DNA from: an uncultured Pelagibacteraceae bacterium
GTDB taxonomy: Bacteria; Pseudomonadota; Alphaproteobacteria; Pelagibacterales; Pelagibacteraceae
Direction of reading: 5' to 3'
Length of the DNA: 64,000 nt
Assembly: GCA_902523095.1 (NCBI GenBank)
Contig: CABYYE010000001.1
Coordinates: forward strand, 1-64,000
A program made the translations under genes and the position numbers. The notes under the pieces are model-generated. The model saw only the letters and a list, made by a program, of their open reading frames with translations, was not told the origin of the DNA and searched no databases. Positions 20,850 through 30,892 of this stretch are shown one piece after another (the first letter of the stretch is position 1; the number at the start of each line of letters is the position of its first letter).

Positions 20850-21961
20850 AATTCATAATTTTTTATTATATCAAATATTTCCTTATTTCCAATTTCGTTG
20901 AAATGAATGTCATTTTTTATATAAAATCTTTTAATAATCTTCATATCGTCAATCTTACCCTTATCTTTAAAAAAAATTGGAAACAAATTTATAAAATATT
21001 TACATTTTAATTCACAATAATCTTTCCATAAAGAAACTTGCTTAGAGTTAATATCATCAAAAAGAATTTGTCCTGGATGGGGATATACGGCAATTGATAA
21101 ACTTATATTATTTTTAGAAAGATAATCATATAATTTTGTCATATATTTTAAAGAATTCTTTATACCTTCCTCAATCTCCTTATTTTGTTCGACATGTGTC
21201 CAGCTACTTCTATGAAAGTTTTTTCTATAAATATAGTCTTTTGGCTTAATCAATCTTTTTAAATTTTTTGTTTCTTCTTGCAATTTGTTAAATATTGGAA
21301 AATAAATTTTTTTTTTATCTTTATAATTTTTTTTGGGTTTTTTATTGAAGTTTTTTTTATCACAAACAAAATTATTATTTTTACATTTTTGATATACATT
21401 AGACTCATCGTCTATGTCACTTATATCTATAAAAACGATCACATGTTTTACATCAAGACCATTATCAATATAATATTTAATTTTGTTGTAATAAATAATT
21501 GGACTGTATGATGTCACAGCCATATTATAAATTTTTGAATTTTTATAATTATCGAACATCCCTACAAAAGTTTTATCATAATCGTAACCTAGGCCTTCAG
21601 TAAAACTATCACCGATAATAACTATTGAGTTATTTGTATCCTTATCAATCATTTGACATGCTGATCTAAAACCATATTTATCAGTACAAGTAATATATTT
21701 GCTCCCACCCCAGCTAGACTCTATTTTTGTATTGGGTTTTAAAGTATGATGAAAGTATTGATTTTTTACTCTATAGCTTCTTTCTTTAATTTTAATTTTA
21801 TCTAATTTAAATTTTTTACCCTCAGGGCTTTGAATAATTTTTAAAGAGTATAAATGATTTAATATTTTATTTCCTATTACAATGTCAATCGAAAAAAATA
21901 GAATTAATGAAATTACAAATATAACAAAAAAACTTCGCATAAAATTATAATTTTTTTTCAA
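20828..21961 (-). CDS. Membrane-anchored SGNH/GDSL-like hydrolase
   Basis: A 377-residue protein with one N-terminal membrane segment (about residues 10-30) and an SGNH-type hydrolase domain: block I is GDSF (S119 in IIGDSFTEG) and block V is D351-I-H353 in NDIHFNEIG. Such proteins add or remove acyl groups from surface polysaccharides. It overlaps the preceding glycosyltransferase by 17 bases and is the last gene of the operon. Its final six residues (GAPGRS) and stop are encoded by the antisense of the tRNA-Arg 3' end, which suggests the reading frame was fixed by insertion beside the tRNA. Substrate unknown. Confidence 0.75.
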   Translation of the reverse strand: MKKNYNFMRSFFVIFVISLILFFSIDIVIGNKILNHLYSLKIIQSPEGKKFKLDKIKIKERSYRVKNQYFHHTLKPNTKIESSWGGSKYITCTDKYGFRSACQMIDKDTNNSIVIIGDSFTEGLGYDYDKTFVGMFDNYKNSKIYNMAVTSYSPIIYYNKIKYYIDNGLDVKHVIVFIDISDIDDESNVYQKCKNNNFVCDKKNFNKKPKKNYKDKKKIYFPIFNKLQEETKNLKRLIKPKDYIYRKNFHRSSWTHVEQNKEIEEGIKNSLKYMTKLYDYLSKNNISLSIAVYPHPGQILFDDINSKQVSLWKDYCELKCKYFINLFPIFFKDKGKIDDMKIIKRFYIKNDIHFNEIGNKEIFDIIKNYEFGAPGRS

Positions 21962-22751
21962 ATTCCATTAAATTTATAGAAAACTCTTTCCATCTTTTAT
22001 CATACTGATGAACTACGTTATAAGGTTCACCATTATTATTAATCAACCTATGTTTTTCATCAAAAGTAATTTTTTTCAAATAAAAAACTGTAGCTATTGG
22101 ACCGTCTGAATTTTTATGAACTTTAAAATCATCTATCAATTTATTGTGAACTAAGAAATTAGCATGAGCTTGATCACAACCTCTACCTTCAGGATCTGGT
22201 CTAAAAGTTAAAAAGTATTTTAATTTTTTTTTATATTTATATTTAGAAATTGTATCTATCATTAGCTTTAAGTATTCCTTAATTTTTTGACTAGTTCCTA
22301 AAACAGTTCCAGAGCATAGTATTATTTTTTTTGAAATTTTATTAAACTCTTTATTTCCATAAGTTTTAATTAGCCAATTAGTATTATATGGACAATTTTT
22401 GATAGGAAGATCTTCTAAAAAAAAATTAATAGAACTATATGAATTACATTCAAAAGGATTTTTTTGAAAATATATGTCTCTGCTATCACATAATAATATA
22501 TTTTTATATTTTTCTTTTTCTAAAAATTGCAAGTATGTGCTATATCTTTTAAATTGAATTTCTTTTTTGTTTACTGTGGTTTTTATAATTTTACAATCGT
22601 AGCGTTGGATCTGACTAATCATATTTTCATCTTTCCCATCGACTATTAAACATATTTCTTCATTATAAAATTTTCTCAGACTTTTTATAAATAACTCAAT
22701 CTGTTGAAAATTATAACCAACTGCAGCCGACAAAACTAAATTTTTAATCAT
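21945..22751 (-). CDS. Putative glycosyltransferase (DSRD motif)
   Basis: A 268-residue soluble protein that looks like a GT-A-fold sugar transferase: an N-terminal nucleotide-binding-like beta strand (KNLVLSAAVGYN), a central metal-binding-like LLCDSRDIYFQKNPF near residues 87-101, CSGTVLGTSQKI, and a late DQAHANFLVH. I cannot place it in a numbered CAZy family. The context, next to a GT17-like gene and an ABC-2 exporter, supports a role in building a surface glycan. It lies 12 bases after the GT17 gene. Confidence 0.6.
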   Translation of the reverse strand: MIKNLVLSAAVGYNFQQIELFIKSLRKFYNEEICLIVDGKDENMISQIQRYDCKIIKTTVNKKEIQFKRYSTYLQFLEKEKYKNILLCDSRDIYFQKNPFECNSYSSINFFLEDLPIKNCPYNTNWLIKTYGNKEFNKISKKIILCSGTVLGTSQKIKEYLKLMIDTISKYKYKKKLKYFLTFRPDPEGRGCDQAHANFLVHNKLIDDFKVHKNSDGPIATVFYLKKITFDEKHRLINNNGEPYNVVHQYDKRWKEFSINLMEFEKKL

Positions 22752-22763
22752 ATTTTAAACGGT

Positions 22764-23567
22764 TTAAGCAATCCAATCTTTTAGAGTATCTTTATTATTT
22801 ATTATATAATCAGGAAAGGAGCTATCAATATTAACTTTTACAAGTTTAAAACCTCTTCCAAAAATGTCTTTGCCATCCTCAATTTTTTTTTTAATTTTAT
22901 CTAAGTCCGTATTTTCTATGGTATTAAATTCACCGTGTGAGTATGATTGTATTTTATTTGCTATATCTTTTGGTGAATGTAGAAATGAAAAATGCCAACC
23001 GCCTTCAATTATCTGATGATTAATTTTATCAATTCTCCAAAAAGGGTATTTTTTAAATTTTAAGTCTCTTAACTTTTGCGGATATGAAAGATATTTTTTC
23101 AAACAAATTTTAGATCCAATCCAACCACTTTCATTTAAATTTTGTAAATTCATTTTATACATAAACATCTTTTGGGAAAAAGCTGTGAACTTAGTCCTCG
23201 GTTTAATCTGATTAAGTTTGTTTAAATCTGGAATTTCATCTGAGTCTGATAATATAATTAAATCGTTTTCATGAGCTTTTTTTAATCCTCTAATTATCTC
23301 ATTTCTTTGGTGTTGTTCAATAATTGACTCACCTCCTTTGTGTTTAATGAATTCAATATCTCCATCGTAGTCTGCTACAACATATATAATTTTATTTTTA
23401 AATTTACTAAAGTTTTTTATATTAAAATTTAGTTTTTTAGACTTACCCTGATGAGTTTTGGTAGACTCAGAAACTACGAAATAATCAACAAATTTATCAA
23501 GAATATTTAGTCTTAAATCAACAACATGATCTTCATTAAAGTATTGAAAACAATCATAAATTGCCAT
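22764..23567 (-). CDS. Glycosyltransferase family 17-like protein
   Basis: A 267-residue protein resembling GT17 (beta-1,4-mannosyl-glycoprotein GlcNAc-transferase family): MAIYDCFQYFNE at the start, LDIL-like RLNILDKFVDYFVVSESTKTHQGK, the acidic ILSDSDEIPD motif near residue 107, and GGWHFSFLHSPKDIANKIQSYSH. No signal peptide. Donor and acceptor are unknown. It starts 1 base after the 2OG oxygenase-like gene stops, so the genes are co-transcribed. Confidence 0.75.
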   Translation of the reverse strand: MAIYDCFQYFNEDHVVDLRLNILDKFVDYFVVSESTKTHQGKSKKLNFNIKNFSKFKNKIIYVVADYDGDIEFIKHKGGESIIEQHQRNEIIRGLKKAHENDLIILSDSDEIPDLNKLNQIKPRTKFTAFSQKMFMYKMNLQNLNESGWIGSKICLKKYLSYPQKLRDLKFKKYPFWRIDKINHQIIEGGWHFSFLHSPKDIANKIQSYSHGEFNTIENTDLDKIKKKIEDGKDIFGRGFKLVKVNIDSSFPDYIINNKDTLKDWIA

Positions 23568-23568
23568 T

Positions 23569-24276
23569 TTATTTTTTGGTAAAAGTTGCTATTCCTATTT
23601 TTTTTCCTTCAATAACTGAAGATGAACAATGTAAATGAGAACGATCAAATATAAGCATTGAACCGACTTCCCATTCATAAATCATTTCAACTTCTAATCC
23701 TTTTAAATTTTCAATATTTTCATGTTTTAAATATTTTTCATGAATTTCTTTGTTGAACGGTTTGTCACCATATAATTTTAAATGTTCTGATGATCTTTTA
23801 TTTTGTCCATAGTTTAAATTCTTTTTTTTAAGTTCTTCTGGATCTATCGTGAAGCTTGTAGATCCCTCATAAAATCTATTTTTAAAAATAACAGTACTAC
23901 CGACTGGTGTTAGAGGTATCAAGCTTTGCTTATATATTTGATTTTTAAATTCAAATCCTGCATCAACGTGCAAACCAATTGGAGCATAACTCTCTTGTAT
24001 AAGTCCGAAAATATCTCTACCTTTTTCATCTTTAAGGTTATCCATCCTAAATTTTCCTATCTCTTTCTCAAGTTTACTGCAGAAAAGTCTTTCTAAATTT
24101 TCATTATATCCTTGAAGCCATCTTTTTTTTGTAACATTTTGTTTTTTATTATGTACAGTTGTAGGCAGGTCTTCATAAAGTTTTAAAAATTCATTAATTT
24201 CTTCTTTGTTATATAAATCTTTTATCACTTTGGGCGGTGACTCAAGTTTTTTTATTTCTTTAATTTTTTCATTCAT
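23569..24276 (-). CDS. 2-oxoglutarate/Fe(II) oxygenase-like protein
   Basis: A 235-residue soluble protein with an HxD...H facial-triad pattern: H103 and D105 in GLHVDAGF, and H214 or H216 in DRSHLHCSSS, followed by basic residues (K225, K226) that could bind 2-oxoglutarate. A double-stranded beta-helix is suggested by the spacing. The substrate is unknown; its position between an ABC exporter and glycosyltransferases suggests a sugar or lipid precursor. It could also be a structurally related cupin with no oxygenase activity. Confidence 0.6.
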   Translation of the reverse strand: MNEKIKEIKKLESPPKVIKDLYNKEEINEFLKLYEDLPTTVHNKKQNVTKKRWLQGYNENLERLFCSKLEKEIGKFRMDNLKDEKGRDIFGLIQESYAPIGLHVDAGFEFKNQIYKQSLIPLTPVGSTVIFKNRFYEGSTSFTIDPEELKKKNLNYGQNKRSSEHLKLYGDKPFNKEIHEKYLKHENIENLKGLEVEMIYEWEVGSMLIFDRSHLHCSSSVIEGKKIGIATFTKK

Positions 24277-24282
24277 TGAATA

Positions 24283-25074
24283 TTATTCACCCATGTTTAT
24301 TAATGTTCCTCTTTGTTTAGCGCCTAAATAAGAAGAATAAAAAATTATAACACCTAAAATAAAATAAACTATAGATATAGATATTGATTTAATTATGTCG
24401 AAATAATTAACAGTATTATTCAATAGAATGTTTCTCATTTCTTCAAATATATGAACTAGAGGAAGACCTTTTGCTACAATTTGTAAAGAATAGGGTAAAA
24501 TTTCAATTGGATAATAAATGCAGCCTAATGGAGCTAAAAAAAACAAACTTGCCCATGCAATGTTCTCAAATGAAGGACCGAACCTTAATAATCCTGATGT
24601 TACCAAAAGTCCTAAAGTAACACCAAACAAATATAACGGTAATAATAAAAGCAATAATGGCAAACCAAGTTTAAAAACTGAAACACCAAAAAGAGGTATT
24701 GCCAAAATTGCAGCAGGAACTAAACCAATAAGCGCTCTTAATATTGCTGTTAAAGTGAGCGATGTAATGATTTCGCTTATTCTAATTGGTGCTATAAATA
24801 AATTCGTAAAATTTCTACTCCAAATTTCTTCTAAAAACATCATATTAAAACTTATGCTAACTCTAAACAGGAAGTCATATAAGATTGCAGCTGTCAAAAT
24901 AATACCTACTGTGTTACTGTAATAATCTGAACTTAAAGTAAAAAATTTTGATATAAAACCCCAAAGAAATATTTGCACAGTTGGCCAATAAATTAAATCT
25001 ATAATTCTAGGTAAAGAGTTGCTTATTAAATATATATGTCTAAGTCCTAATGCATAAATCTTACTGAAGTCCAT
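24283..25074 (-). CDS. ABC-2 type transporter permease
   Basis: A 263-residue integral membrane protein with about six hydrophobic segments and the ABC-2 motif region near PLPLVHIFEEMRNILL-like sequence (GLPLVHIFEEMRNILLNN) close to the C-terminus. It overlaps the ATPase gene by 14 bases and surely forms an exporter with it. Substrate is unknown; NodJ/DrrB-type permeases move lipids, polysaccharides or small molecules. Confidence 0.88.
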   Translation of the reverse strand: MDFSKIYALGLRHIYLISNSLPRIIDLIYWPTVQIFLWGFISKFFTLSSDYYSNTVGIILTAAILYDFLFRVSISFNMMFLEEIWSRNFTNLFIAPIRISEIITSLTLTAILRALIGLVPAAILAIPLFGVSVFKLGLPLLLLLLPLYLFGVTLGLLVTSGLLRFGPSFENIAWASLFFLAPLGCIYYPIEILPYSLQIVAKGLPLVHIFEEMRNILLNNTVNYFDIIKSISISIVYFILGVIIFYSSYLGAKQRGTLINMGE

Positions 25075-25795
25075 TTTCGCTCCTAGCTAGTTTGAGAAAT
25101 GTTTCTTCAAGATTATTCCTTCCATGTTTTTTTATTATTTCTTTACAGGTTCCTCTGTCTATAATTTTTCCCTTCTTCATCATTATTATACTGTCGCAAA
25201 GTCTTTCAACTTCATTCATGTTATGGGAAGCAAGAAGTATAGTGACTTGATTTTTTGATCTATATTCTTGAATATAACTTCTTACAAAATCTCCTATATC
25301 TGGATCTAGACTTGCTGTCGGTTCATCTAAAAGTAAAATTTCTGGTTTATTAATTAATGATTTTGCTAAGGATACTCTATTTTTTTGTCCAGAGGATAAC
25401 TCACCAGTTTTTCTTTTAAAAAAATTTTTAATGTCTAAATCTTGTGATATTTCTAATATTCGTTCACTCAAGTTTTTTACTCCATACAACCTTCCATACA
25501 CTTCTAAATTTTGTTTAACCGTTAGTTTTTTTGGTAGCTCAATGTATGGAGAGCAAAAATTTATTCTCGACAATATCTTATCTCTTTTAAAAGAGTTTAA
25601 ATTTTTATTATCTACAATTATTTCTCCTTCAGATGGTTCTATAAGACCAAGCATCATACCGATAGATGTAGTTTTTCCACATCCATTTGGCCCCAATAAA
25701 CCCACAGTTTTATTTTTGTCAATATGGAAATTAATTTTATCTACTGCTAAATTTTTTTTAAAAACTTTAGAAAGATTTTTAACTTGAATAAACAT
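25061..25795 (-). CDS. ABC transporter ATP-binding protein
   Basis: A 244-residue nucleotide-binding domain with Walker A GPNGCGKTT, signature LSSGQKNR, Walker B EILLLDEPTASLDPD and H-loop LLASHNMNE. It resembles NodI/DrrA/CcmA-type exporters partnered with ABC-2 permeases. The stop overlaps the permease start region by 14 bases; its start abuts the tsaC stop with no gap, so the exporter is probably transcribed from the tsaC promoter. Confidence 0.92.
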   Translation of the reverse strand: MFIQVKNLSKVFKKNLAVDKINFHIDKNKTVGLLGPNGCGKTTSIGMMLGLIEPSEGEIIVDNKNLNSFKRDKILSRINFCSPYIELPKKLTVKQNLEVYGRLYGVKNLSERILEISQDLDIKNFFKRKTGELSSGQKNRVSLAKSLINKPEILLLDEPTASLDPDIGDFVRSYIQEYRSKNQVTILLASHNMNEVERLCDSIIMMKKGKIIDRGTCKEIIKKHGRNNLEETFLKLARSENGLQ

Positions 25796-26743
25796 TTAAT
25801 TTGCAGCTCTTTTTAATCGATCATTTATTGCTATACCTGCATCTACATTTGGTATTTTTACAACACAAATCTTTTTAAATCCTTGTTTTTTTATTTTTCT
25901 GAAAGTTTTATATAAATTAGATGCAGCTTCTTTCAAGTCTGATTTTTTACTCAGATTAAAATAATTTCTCTTATTTTTGTATTTTTTTCCAAATGTAACT
26001 AAAGCGCAATTTGAATCTGCATTATTTTGATTTAATAATACAGGAATACCTGGTGAATAATGTTTTTTTAACATACCAGGTGAAATTATTTTTGAATTTT
26101 TTTTTAAAACATTAATTTTTAAATATTTTTTTATAGTTTTAGCTTCAATTATTCCGGGTCTTAAAATCTTTGGTTTTCCAATTAAGCTTACCACAGTCGA
26201 TTCAATTCCAATTTTAGAATAACCGCTGTTAATAATTATCTTAATCCTTTTTTTAAATTCATCTGAAACATCTTGGGCATTTACTGGACTTATCCCAGAA
26301 GATAAATTTGCACTAGGCATGGCTAAAGGAAAATCAAGTTTTTTAAGAACTGATCTTGTAGTTCTATGGCTTGGAAATCTTATTGCGACGGTATTTAATT
26401 TAGCTGTAACTAAAGATTGAATCTTAGATATATTTCTTTTTTTTAAAACAAAAGTAATAGGCCCGGGGCAAAATTTTTTGTATAATGTATAAAAGTCACG
26501 ATTAAAGATTACATCTTTATTAGCATCTTTATAATTTAAATAATGTACAATTAATGGATTTTTTTTTGGTCTTTTTTTTAAGTTATATATCTTTTGAACA
26601 GCTACTTTTGAATACGCGTTTCCACCTAGCCCATAAACTGTTTCAGTAGGCAAACCTACTACATTTCCCTTTTTCAAACTTGCAATACATTTGCGTAGTA
26701 TTTTTTTGTTAAAAGAAAATATATTTAAATAGATATTTTTCAT
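25796..26743 (-). CDS. tsaC: L-threonylcarbamoyladenylate synthase (Sua5/TsaC type)
   Basis: A 315-residue protein with an N-terminal YrdC domain (VVGLPTETVYGLGGNAY, LKKRPKKNPLIVH, AIRFPSH, MPSANLSSG) and a C-terminal Sua5-type extension with the HYSPGIPV linker. It makes the TC-AMP intermediate of the universal t6A modification of tRNAs reading ANN codons. The gene heads the operon that continues into the ABC exporter. Divergent from xseB with 21 bases between start codons. Confidence 0.92.
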   Translation of the reverse strand: MKNIYLNIFSFNKKILRKCIASLKKGNVVGLPTETVYGLGGNAYSKVAVQKIYNLKKRPKKNPLIVHYLNYKDANKDVIFNRDFYTLYKKFCPGPITFVLKKRNISKIQSLVTAKLNTVAIRFPSHRTTRSVLKKLDFPLAMPSANLSSGISPVNAQDVSDEFKKRIKIIINSGYSKIGIESTVVSLIGKPKILRPGIIEAKTIKKYLKINVLKKNSKIISPGMLKKHYSPGIPVLLNQNNADSNCALVTFGKKYKNKRNYFNLSKKSDLKEAASNLYKTFRKIKKQGFKKICVVKIPNVDAGIAINDRLKRAAN

Positions 26744-26752
26744 AATGTTATT

Positions 26753-26760
26753 ATTATACT
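26753..26760. promoter_or_regulatory. Shared -10 element between tsaC and xseB
   Basis: ATTATACT reads as a perfect TATAAT (26753-26758) toward tsaC and as TATACT (26755-26760) toward xseB. The whole gap is 21 bases, so the -35 regions lie inside the opposite coding sequences and both mRNAs would be nearly leaderless. Confidence 0.5.
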
Positions 26761-26764
26761 ATTA

Positions 26765-26992
26765 ATGAAAAATGAAAATATTCCAGCTGATGTTAAAAGT
26801 AAATCATTAAAAGAAGCTAGAGAAGAAATTAATGAAATTTTGAATAAACTTGAGAACAAAGATGTAGATTTAGCAGGTTCAATCAATGATTATAAAAGAT
26901 TAATTCAGCTTAACAATCATGTTGATAAATTGTTAAAAAAAAAGGTTAAGGAAATTTCCTCAATTACAAAGAAAATTAAAAAAGATGATTAA
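26765..26992 (+). CDS. xseB: Exodeoxyribonuclease VII small subunit
   Basis: A 75-residue, helical, charged protein matching XseB: LKEAREEINEILNKLENKDVDLAGSINDYKRLIQLNNHVDKLL. With XseA it degrades single-stranded DNA. xseA is not in this window. The 8-base overlap with ispA and the order xseB-ispA-dxs are as in many proteobacteria. Confidence 0.88.
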   Translation: MKNENIPADVKSKSLKEAREEINEILNKLENKDVDLAGSINDYKRLIQLNNHVDKLLKKKVKEISSITKKIKKDD

Positions 26993-27860
26993 AATTAAAT
27001 TAATTAGAAACGCAAAGAAAGTTGATAAATTTCTAATCAACTATTTGAAAAAGCAAGATAGATCTTTACTAATTAACCCAATGAAGTATGGAATTATATC
27101 TGGAGGAAAAAAAATAAGATCTGCTGTTATATTGAGTGCAGGAAAAATATTTAATCTTAATCAAAAAAAATTAATTAATATATGCGCTTCTGTTGAATGT
27201 ATTCATTCGTACTCTTTGATACACGATGATCTTCCATGTATGGACGATGACTCAGTAAGAAGAGGCAAGCCCTCAACACATATTAAATTTGGTGAGGCTT
27301 CAGCTGTTTTGGCTGGGAATTCTTTATTAACTCTGGCATTTGAGATAATAGCTGACAAAAACTATTATATTAATTCGAAATCAAAAAATGAAATTATTAA
27401 GTCATTGGCATATTGTTCAGGTCATACAGGAATAGCCGGCGGTCAAGAGCTTGATCTTAAATTTGAGAAAAAGAAAAAGAGTTTTAATCAGATCATATCG
27501 ATGCAAAAGAAAAAAACAGGAAAATTATTTAGCTTTTGTCTTTATGTAGTAGGAGAATTAGCAAAAAAGAGTAATAAAGAAAAAAAATCCTTAAGTACTT
27601 TAGGCGAAGAAATTGGACTTTTGTTCCAACTTGCAGATGATTTTTTAGATATCAAGGGCTCAAAAAAATTAGTGGGCAAACCAATAAAAAAAGATCATAA
27701 AAAAGGAAAATCAACCTTAATAAATTTGATGGGGTACGAAAAAGCAACTATCTATGCAAATAATTTAAAGAAAAAGATATTGCTTAAATTAAAAAAACAT
27801 GGAAAAAAAGCGAAGGACTTATCCGATATTATAGAATTTATACTGGGTAGAAATTTTTAA
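26985..27860 (+). CDS. ispA: Farnesyl diphosphate synthase (IspA)
   Basis: A 291-residue prenyltransferase. The first Asp-rich motif is [17 protein letters not shown] and the second is ADDFLDI. It condenses IPP with DMAPP/GPP to farnesyl diphosphate, the precursor for undecaprenyl-phosphate, quinone side chains and, in SAR11, retinal precursors. It ends on the first base of dxs. Confidence 0.93.
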   Translation: MIKIKLIRNAKKVDKFLINYLKKQDRSLLINPMKYGIISGGKKIRSAVILSAGKIFNLNQKKLINICASVECIHSYSLIHDDLPCMDDDSVRRGKPSTHIKFGEASAVLAGNSLLTLAFEIIADKNYYINSKSKNEIIKSLAYCSGHTGIAGGQELDLKFEKKKKSFNQIISMQKKKTGKLFSFCLYVVGELAKKSNKEKKSLSTLGEEIGLLFQLADDFLDIKGSKKLVGKPIKKDHKKGKSTLINLMGYEKATIYANNLKKKILLKLKKHGKKAKDLSDIIEFILGRNF

Positions 27861-29779
27861 TGACTAGATTAATAAGGCAAATAAATTTTCCTGCAGATTT
27901 AAGAAAATTTCAGAAAGATAAACTTAAACAAATTTCAAGTGAATTAAGAGATGAATTAATTGATGTAGTCTCTGAAACCGGAGGACATCTTGGGGCAGGT
28001 TTAGGTGTTGTAGAGTTAACAGTAGCTTTACATTATGTTTTTAATACTCCTAAAGATAAATTAGTTTGGGATGTAAGTCATCAATGTTATCCCCACAAAA
28101 TTATAACCGGAAGAAAAGATAAAATTAAATCTCTAAGAAAAGGTGGAGGTTTATCTGGATTTACAAAAAGATCTGAAAGTGAATATGATCCTTTTGGTGC
28201 AGCACATAGTTCAACTTCTATTTCCTCAACTCTTGGGATGGCAGTAGCTAAAAAATTATCTAATAATAATAATAATGTAGTTGCAGTAATTGGCGATGGA
28301 GCAATGAGTGCAGGTATGGCTTACGAAGCTATGAATAATGCTGGAGCATTAAAGTCTAAACTTATAGTAGTCCTTAACGATAACGATATGTCGATTGCAA
28401 AACCTGTAGGAGCTATGAGTAAATATCTTGCAAGACTTTTGTCAGGAAAATTATATTTTAGTTTTAGAGAAACAGTCAAAATGGTTATTTCTGCTTTCTC
28501 AAAAAGATTTAGTCAAAAAGCAGGTAAAGCAGAGGATATGTTAAGAGGATTGGTAACAGGAGGAACTTTGTTTAGTGAATTAGGTTTTTACTATATTGGT
28601 CCAGTTGATGGACATGATGTTGATAATCTAGTTCAAATATTTGAAAATGTTAAAAATTCAAGTCACCAAGGGCCAATTTTAATTCACGTAAGAACTCAAA
28701 AGGGTAAAGGCTATAAACCAGCGGAAGAGTCAGGTGATAAATATCATGGAGTGTCTAAATTTAACGTAGCTACAGGGGAACAAAGCAAATCTAAGTCTAA
28801 TGCTCCTGCTTACACAAAAGTGTTCGCCGAAACATTAATTAAGCATGCCGAACAAGATACTAAGATTATTGGAATTACAGGAGCTATGCCCTCTGGAACA
28901 GGTTTAAATTTATTTGAAAAAAGATTTCCAGATAGGACTTTTGATGTTGGAATAGCTGAACAGCATGCTGTAACTTTTGCTGCTGGCTTAGCGACAGAGG
29001 GTTACAAGCCGTATGCAGCAATTTATTCGACCTTTCTACAGCGTGCCTATGATCAAGTCGTTCATGATGTAGCTATTCAGTCATTACCTGTAAGATTTGC
29101 AATAGATAGAGCAGGCCTAGTAGGCGCTGATGGCCCAACTCATGCTGGTTCATTTGATATTACATACTTATCTACCCTACCTAATTTTGTAGTTATGGCT
29201 GCTAGCGATGAGTCTGAGCTTGTAAAAATGATTAATACTTCAGTTCATATTAATGATCGTCCATCTGCGTTTAGATATCCTCGAGGTAATGGAATAGGAG
29301 TTGAAATACCCTTAATTAGTGATCTTTTAGAAATTGGAAAAGGAAGAGTCATTAAGGAAGGGAAAAAAGTTGCAATTTTAAATTTTGGAACAAGATTAGA
29401 AGAATGCAAAAAAGCATCAGAGATATTGTCTAAAAAAGGAATAGATATAACAATTATTGATGCAAGATTTGCTAAGCCTTTAGATGAAAAATTAATTATG
29501 GAAGCCGCAAACAATCATGAAGTTTTAATTTCAATCGAAGAAGGGTCGGTAGGTGGATTTGGTTCTCATGTCATGCAATTTCTATCTGATAGAGGAGTAT
29601 TTGATAAGGGATTAAAATTCAGGTCTATGATTTTACCTGATATATTTATTGATCAAGACACTCCTGAAAAAATGTATGAAAAAGCTGGGTTGGATAGCTT
29701 ATCAATTTCCAATAAAATTCAGGAAACTTTAAATTCAAATATTGTTTTAGCTAAGAATAAAAGCAAACTATCTAATTAG
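27860..29779 (+). CDS. dxs: 1-deoxy-D-xylulose-5-phosphate synthase
   Basis: A 639-residue thiamine-diphosphate enzyme making DXP from pyruvate and glyceraldehyde-3-phosphate, the first step of the MEP isoprenoid pathway. Motifs: [69 protein letters not shown]. Length is standard. Its TAG stop overlaps the aroC stop in the shared TTAG at 29776-29779. Confidence 0.97.
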   Translation: MTRLIRQINFPADLRKFQKDKLKQISSELRDELIDVVSETGGHLGAGLGVVELTVALHYVFNTPKDKLVWDVSHQCYPHKIITGRKDKIKSLRKGGGLSGFTKRSESEYDPFGAAHSSTSISSTLGMAVAKKLSNNNNNVVAVIGDGAMSAGMAYEAMNNAGALKSKLIVVLNDNDMSIAKPVGAMSKYLARLLSGKLYFSFRETVKMVISAFSKRFSQKAGKAEDMLRGLVTGGTLFSELGFYYIGPVDGHDVDNLVQIFENVKNSSHQGPILIHVRTQKGKGYKPAEESGDKYHGVSKFNVATGEQSKSKSNAPAYTKVFAETLIKHAEQDTKIIGITGAMPSGTGLNLFEKRFPDRTFDVGIAEQHAVTFAAGLATEGYKPYAAIYSTFLQRAYDQVVHDVAIQSLPVRFAIDRAGLVGADGPTHAGSFDITYLSTLPNFVVMAASDESELVKMINTSVHINDRPSAFRYPRGNGIGVEIPLISDLLEIGKGRVIKEGKKVAILNFGTRLEECKKASEILSKKGIDITIIDARFAKPLDEKLIMEAANNHEVLISIEEGSVGGFGSHVMQFLSDRGVFDKGLKFRSMILPDIFIDQDTPEKMYEKAGLDSLSISNKIQETLNSNIVLAKNKSKLSN

Positions 29780-30858
29780 CTGCACTGAGCTCGGTGCATT
29801 AATAAATGATCAAGTAAAACACAACTTATCATTGCTTCACCTATAGGAACTGCTCTTATTCCAACGCAAGGATCATGTCTTCCTTTAACAGAAATTTTTG
29901 TGTTTTTACCTTTTTTATCTATAGTCTCACGACTGGTTAAAATTGAAGAAGTTGGTTTGACCGCAAAAGATGTAACAATATCTTGACCTGAGGAAATTCC
30001 ACCTAAAATTCCTCCAGAATGATTAGTTTTGAATTTAATTTTTCCAGAACTTTTTCTAATTTCATCTGAGTTTTCTTCACCGCTTAAAAAAGCTGCATTC
30101 ATTCCTGTTCCAATGTTGACACCTTTGACCGCGTTAATGCTCATAAGTGCTGCAGCAATGTCAGTATCTAATTTTGAGTAAATAGGAGCTCCTAAACCAA
30201 TAGGAATTCCTGAAGCTCTTAATTCAATAACAGCCCCACAAGAGGAACCAGCTTTTCTTACAGCCAAAAGATATTTTTCCCACAGCTTCACAGATTTTTT
30301 ATCTGGACAGAAAAAAGGGTTTTTTCTTATTTCAGAATTTTTCCAATTTTGTTTATCGCAAGACATCAATCCTAGTTGAGTTACAGCACCAATTATATTA
30401 AATTTTTTACCTATGATTTTTTTTAAAACTATTTTAGCTACGGCTCCGGCAGCTACTCTACTAGCAGTTTCTCTTGCCGATTGTCTTCCACCACCTCTAA
30501 AATCTCTAATGCCATATTTTCTAAAATATGTGTAATCAGCATGCCCTGGTCTAAATTTGTTTTTAATAGATTCATAATCTCTAGATTTTTTGTCTTCGTT
30601 ATGAATAATAATAGAGATAGGTGTTCCAGTAGTTTTTCCCTCAAACACCCCAGAAAGAATAATCACTTTGTCCGACTCTCTTCTTTGAGTAGTAAACTTA
30701 GATTGCCCGGGTCTTCTTCTGTCCATGTCTTTTTGAATGTCTTTCTCAGATATCGCTATATTTGGAGGGCAACCATCTATAACACAGCCTATAGCCGGTC
30801 CATGGGACTCTCCCCACGTAGTAAATCTAAATATTTTTCCAAAAGTATTAAAAGACAT
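29776..30858 (-). CDS. aroC: Chorismate synthase
   Basis: A 360-residue FMN-dependent enzyme that makes chorismate from EPSP, the last common step to aromatic amino acids and folate. Motifs: [37 protein letters not shown] and [19 protein letters not shown]. Length normal. Divergent from pdxH with 34 bases between starts. Confidence 0.97.
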   Translation of the reverse strand: MSFNTFGKIFRFTTWGESHGPAIGCVIDGCPPNIAISEKDIQKDMDRRRPGQSKFTTQRRESDKVIILSGVFEGKTTGTPISIIIHNEDKKSRDYESIKNKFRPGHADYTYFRKYGIRDFRGGGRQSARETASRVAAGAVAKIVLKKIIGKKFNIIGAVTQLGLMSCDKQNWKNSEIRKNPFFCPDKKSVKLWEKYLLAVRKAGSSCGAVIELRASGIPIGLGAPIYSKLDTDIAAALMSINAVKGVNIGTGMNAAFLSGEENSDEIRKSSGKIKFKTNHSGGILGGISSGQDIVTSFAVKPTSSILTSRETIDKKGKNTKISVKGRHDPCVGIRAVPIGEAMISCVLLDHLLMHRAQCS

Positions 30859-30892
30859 AGATATTTAATGTATAAATTATTTTATAGAATAT

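Noticed and set aside
24518-24922. 134-codon plus-strand frame opposite the ABC-2 permease
   Set aside because: Shadow of a strongly supported membrane protein gene; composition is that of a reversed hydrophobic sequence.
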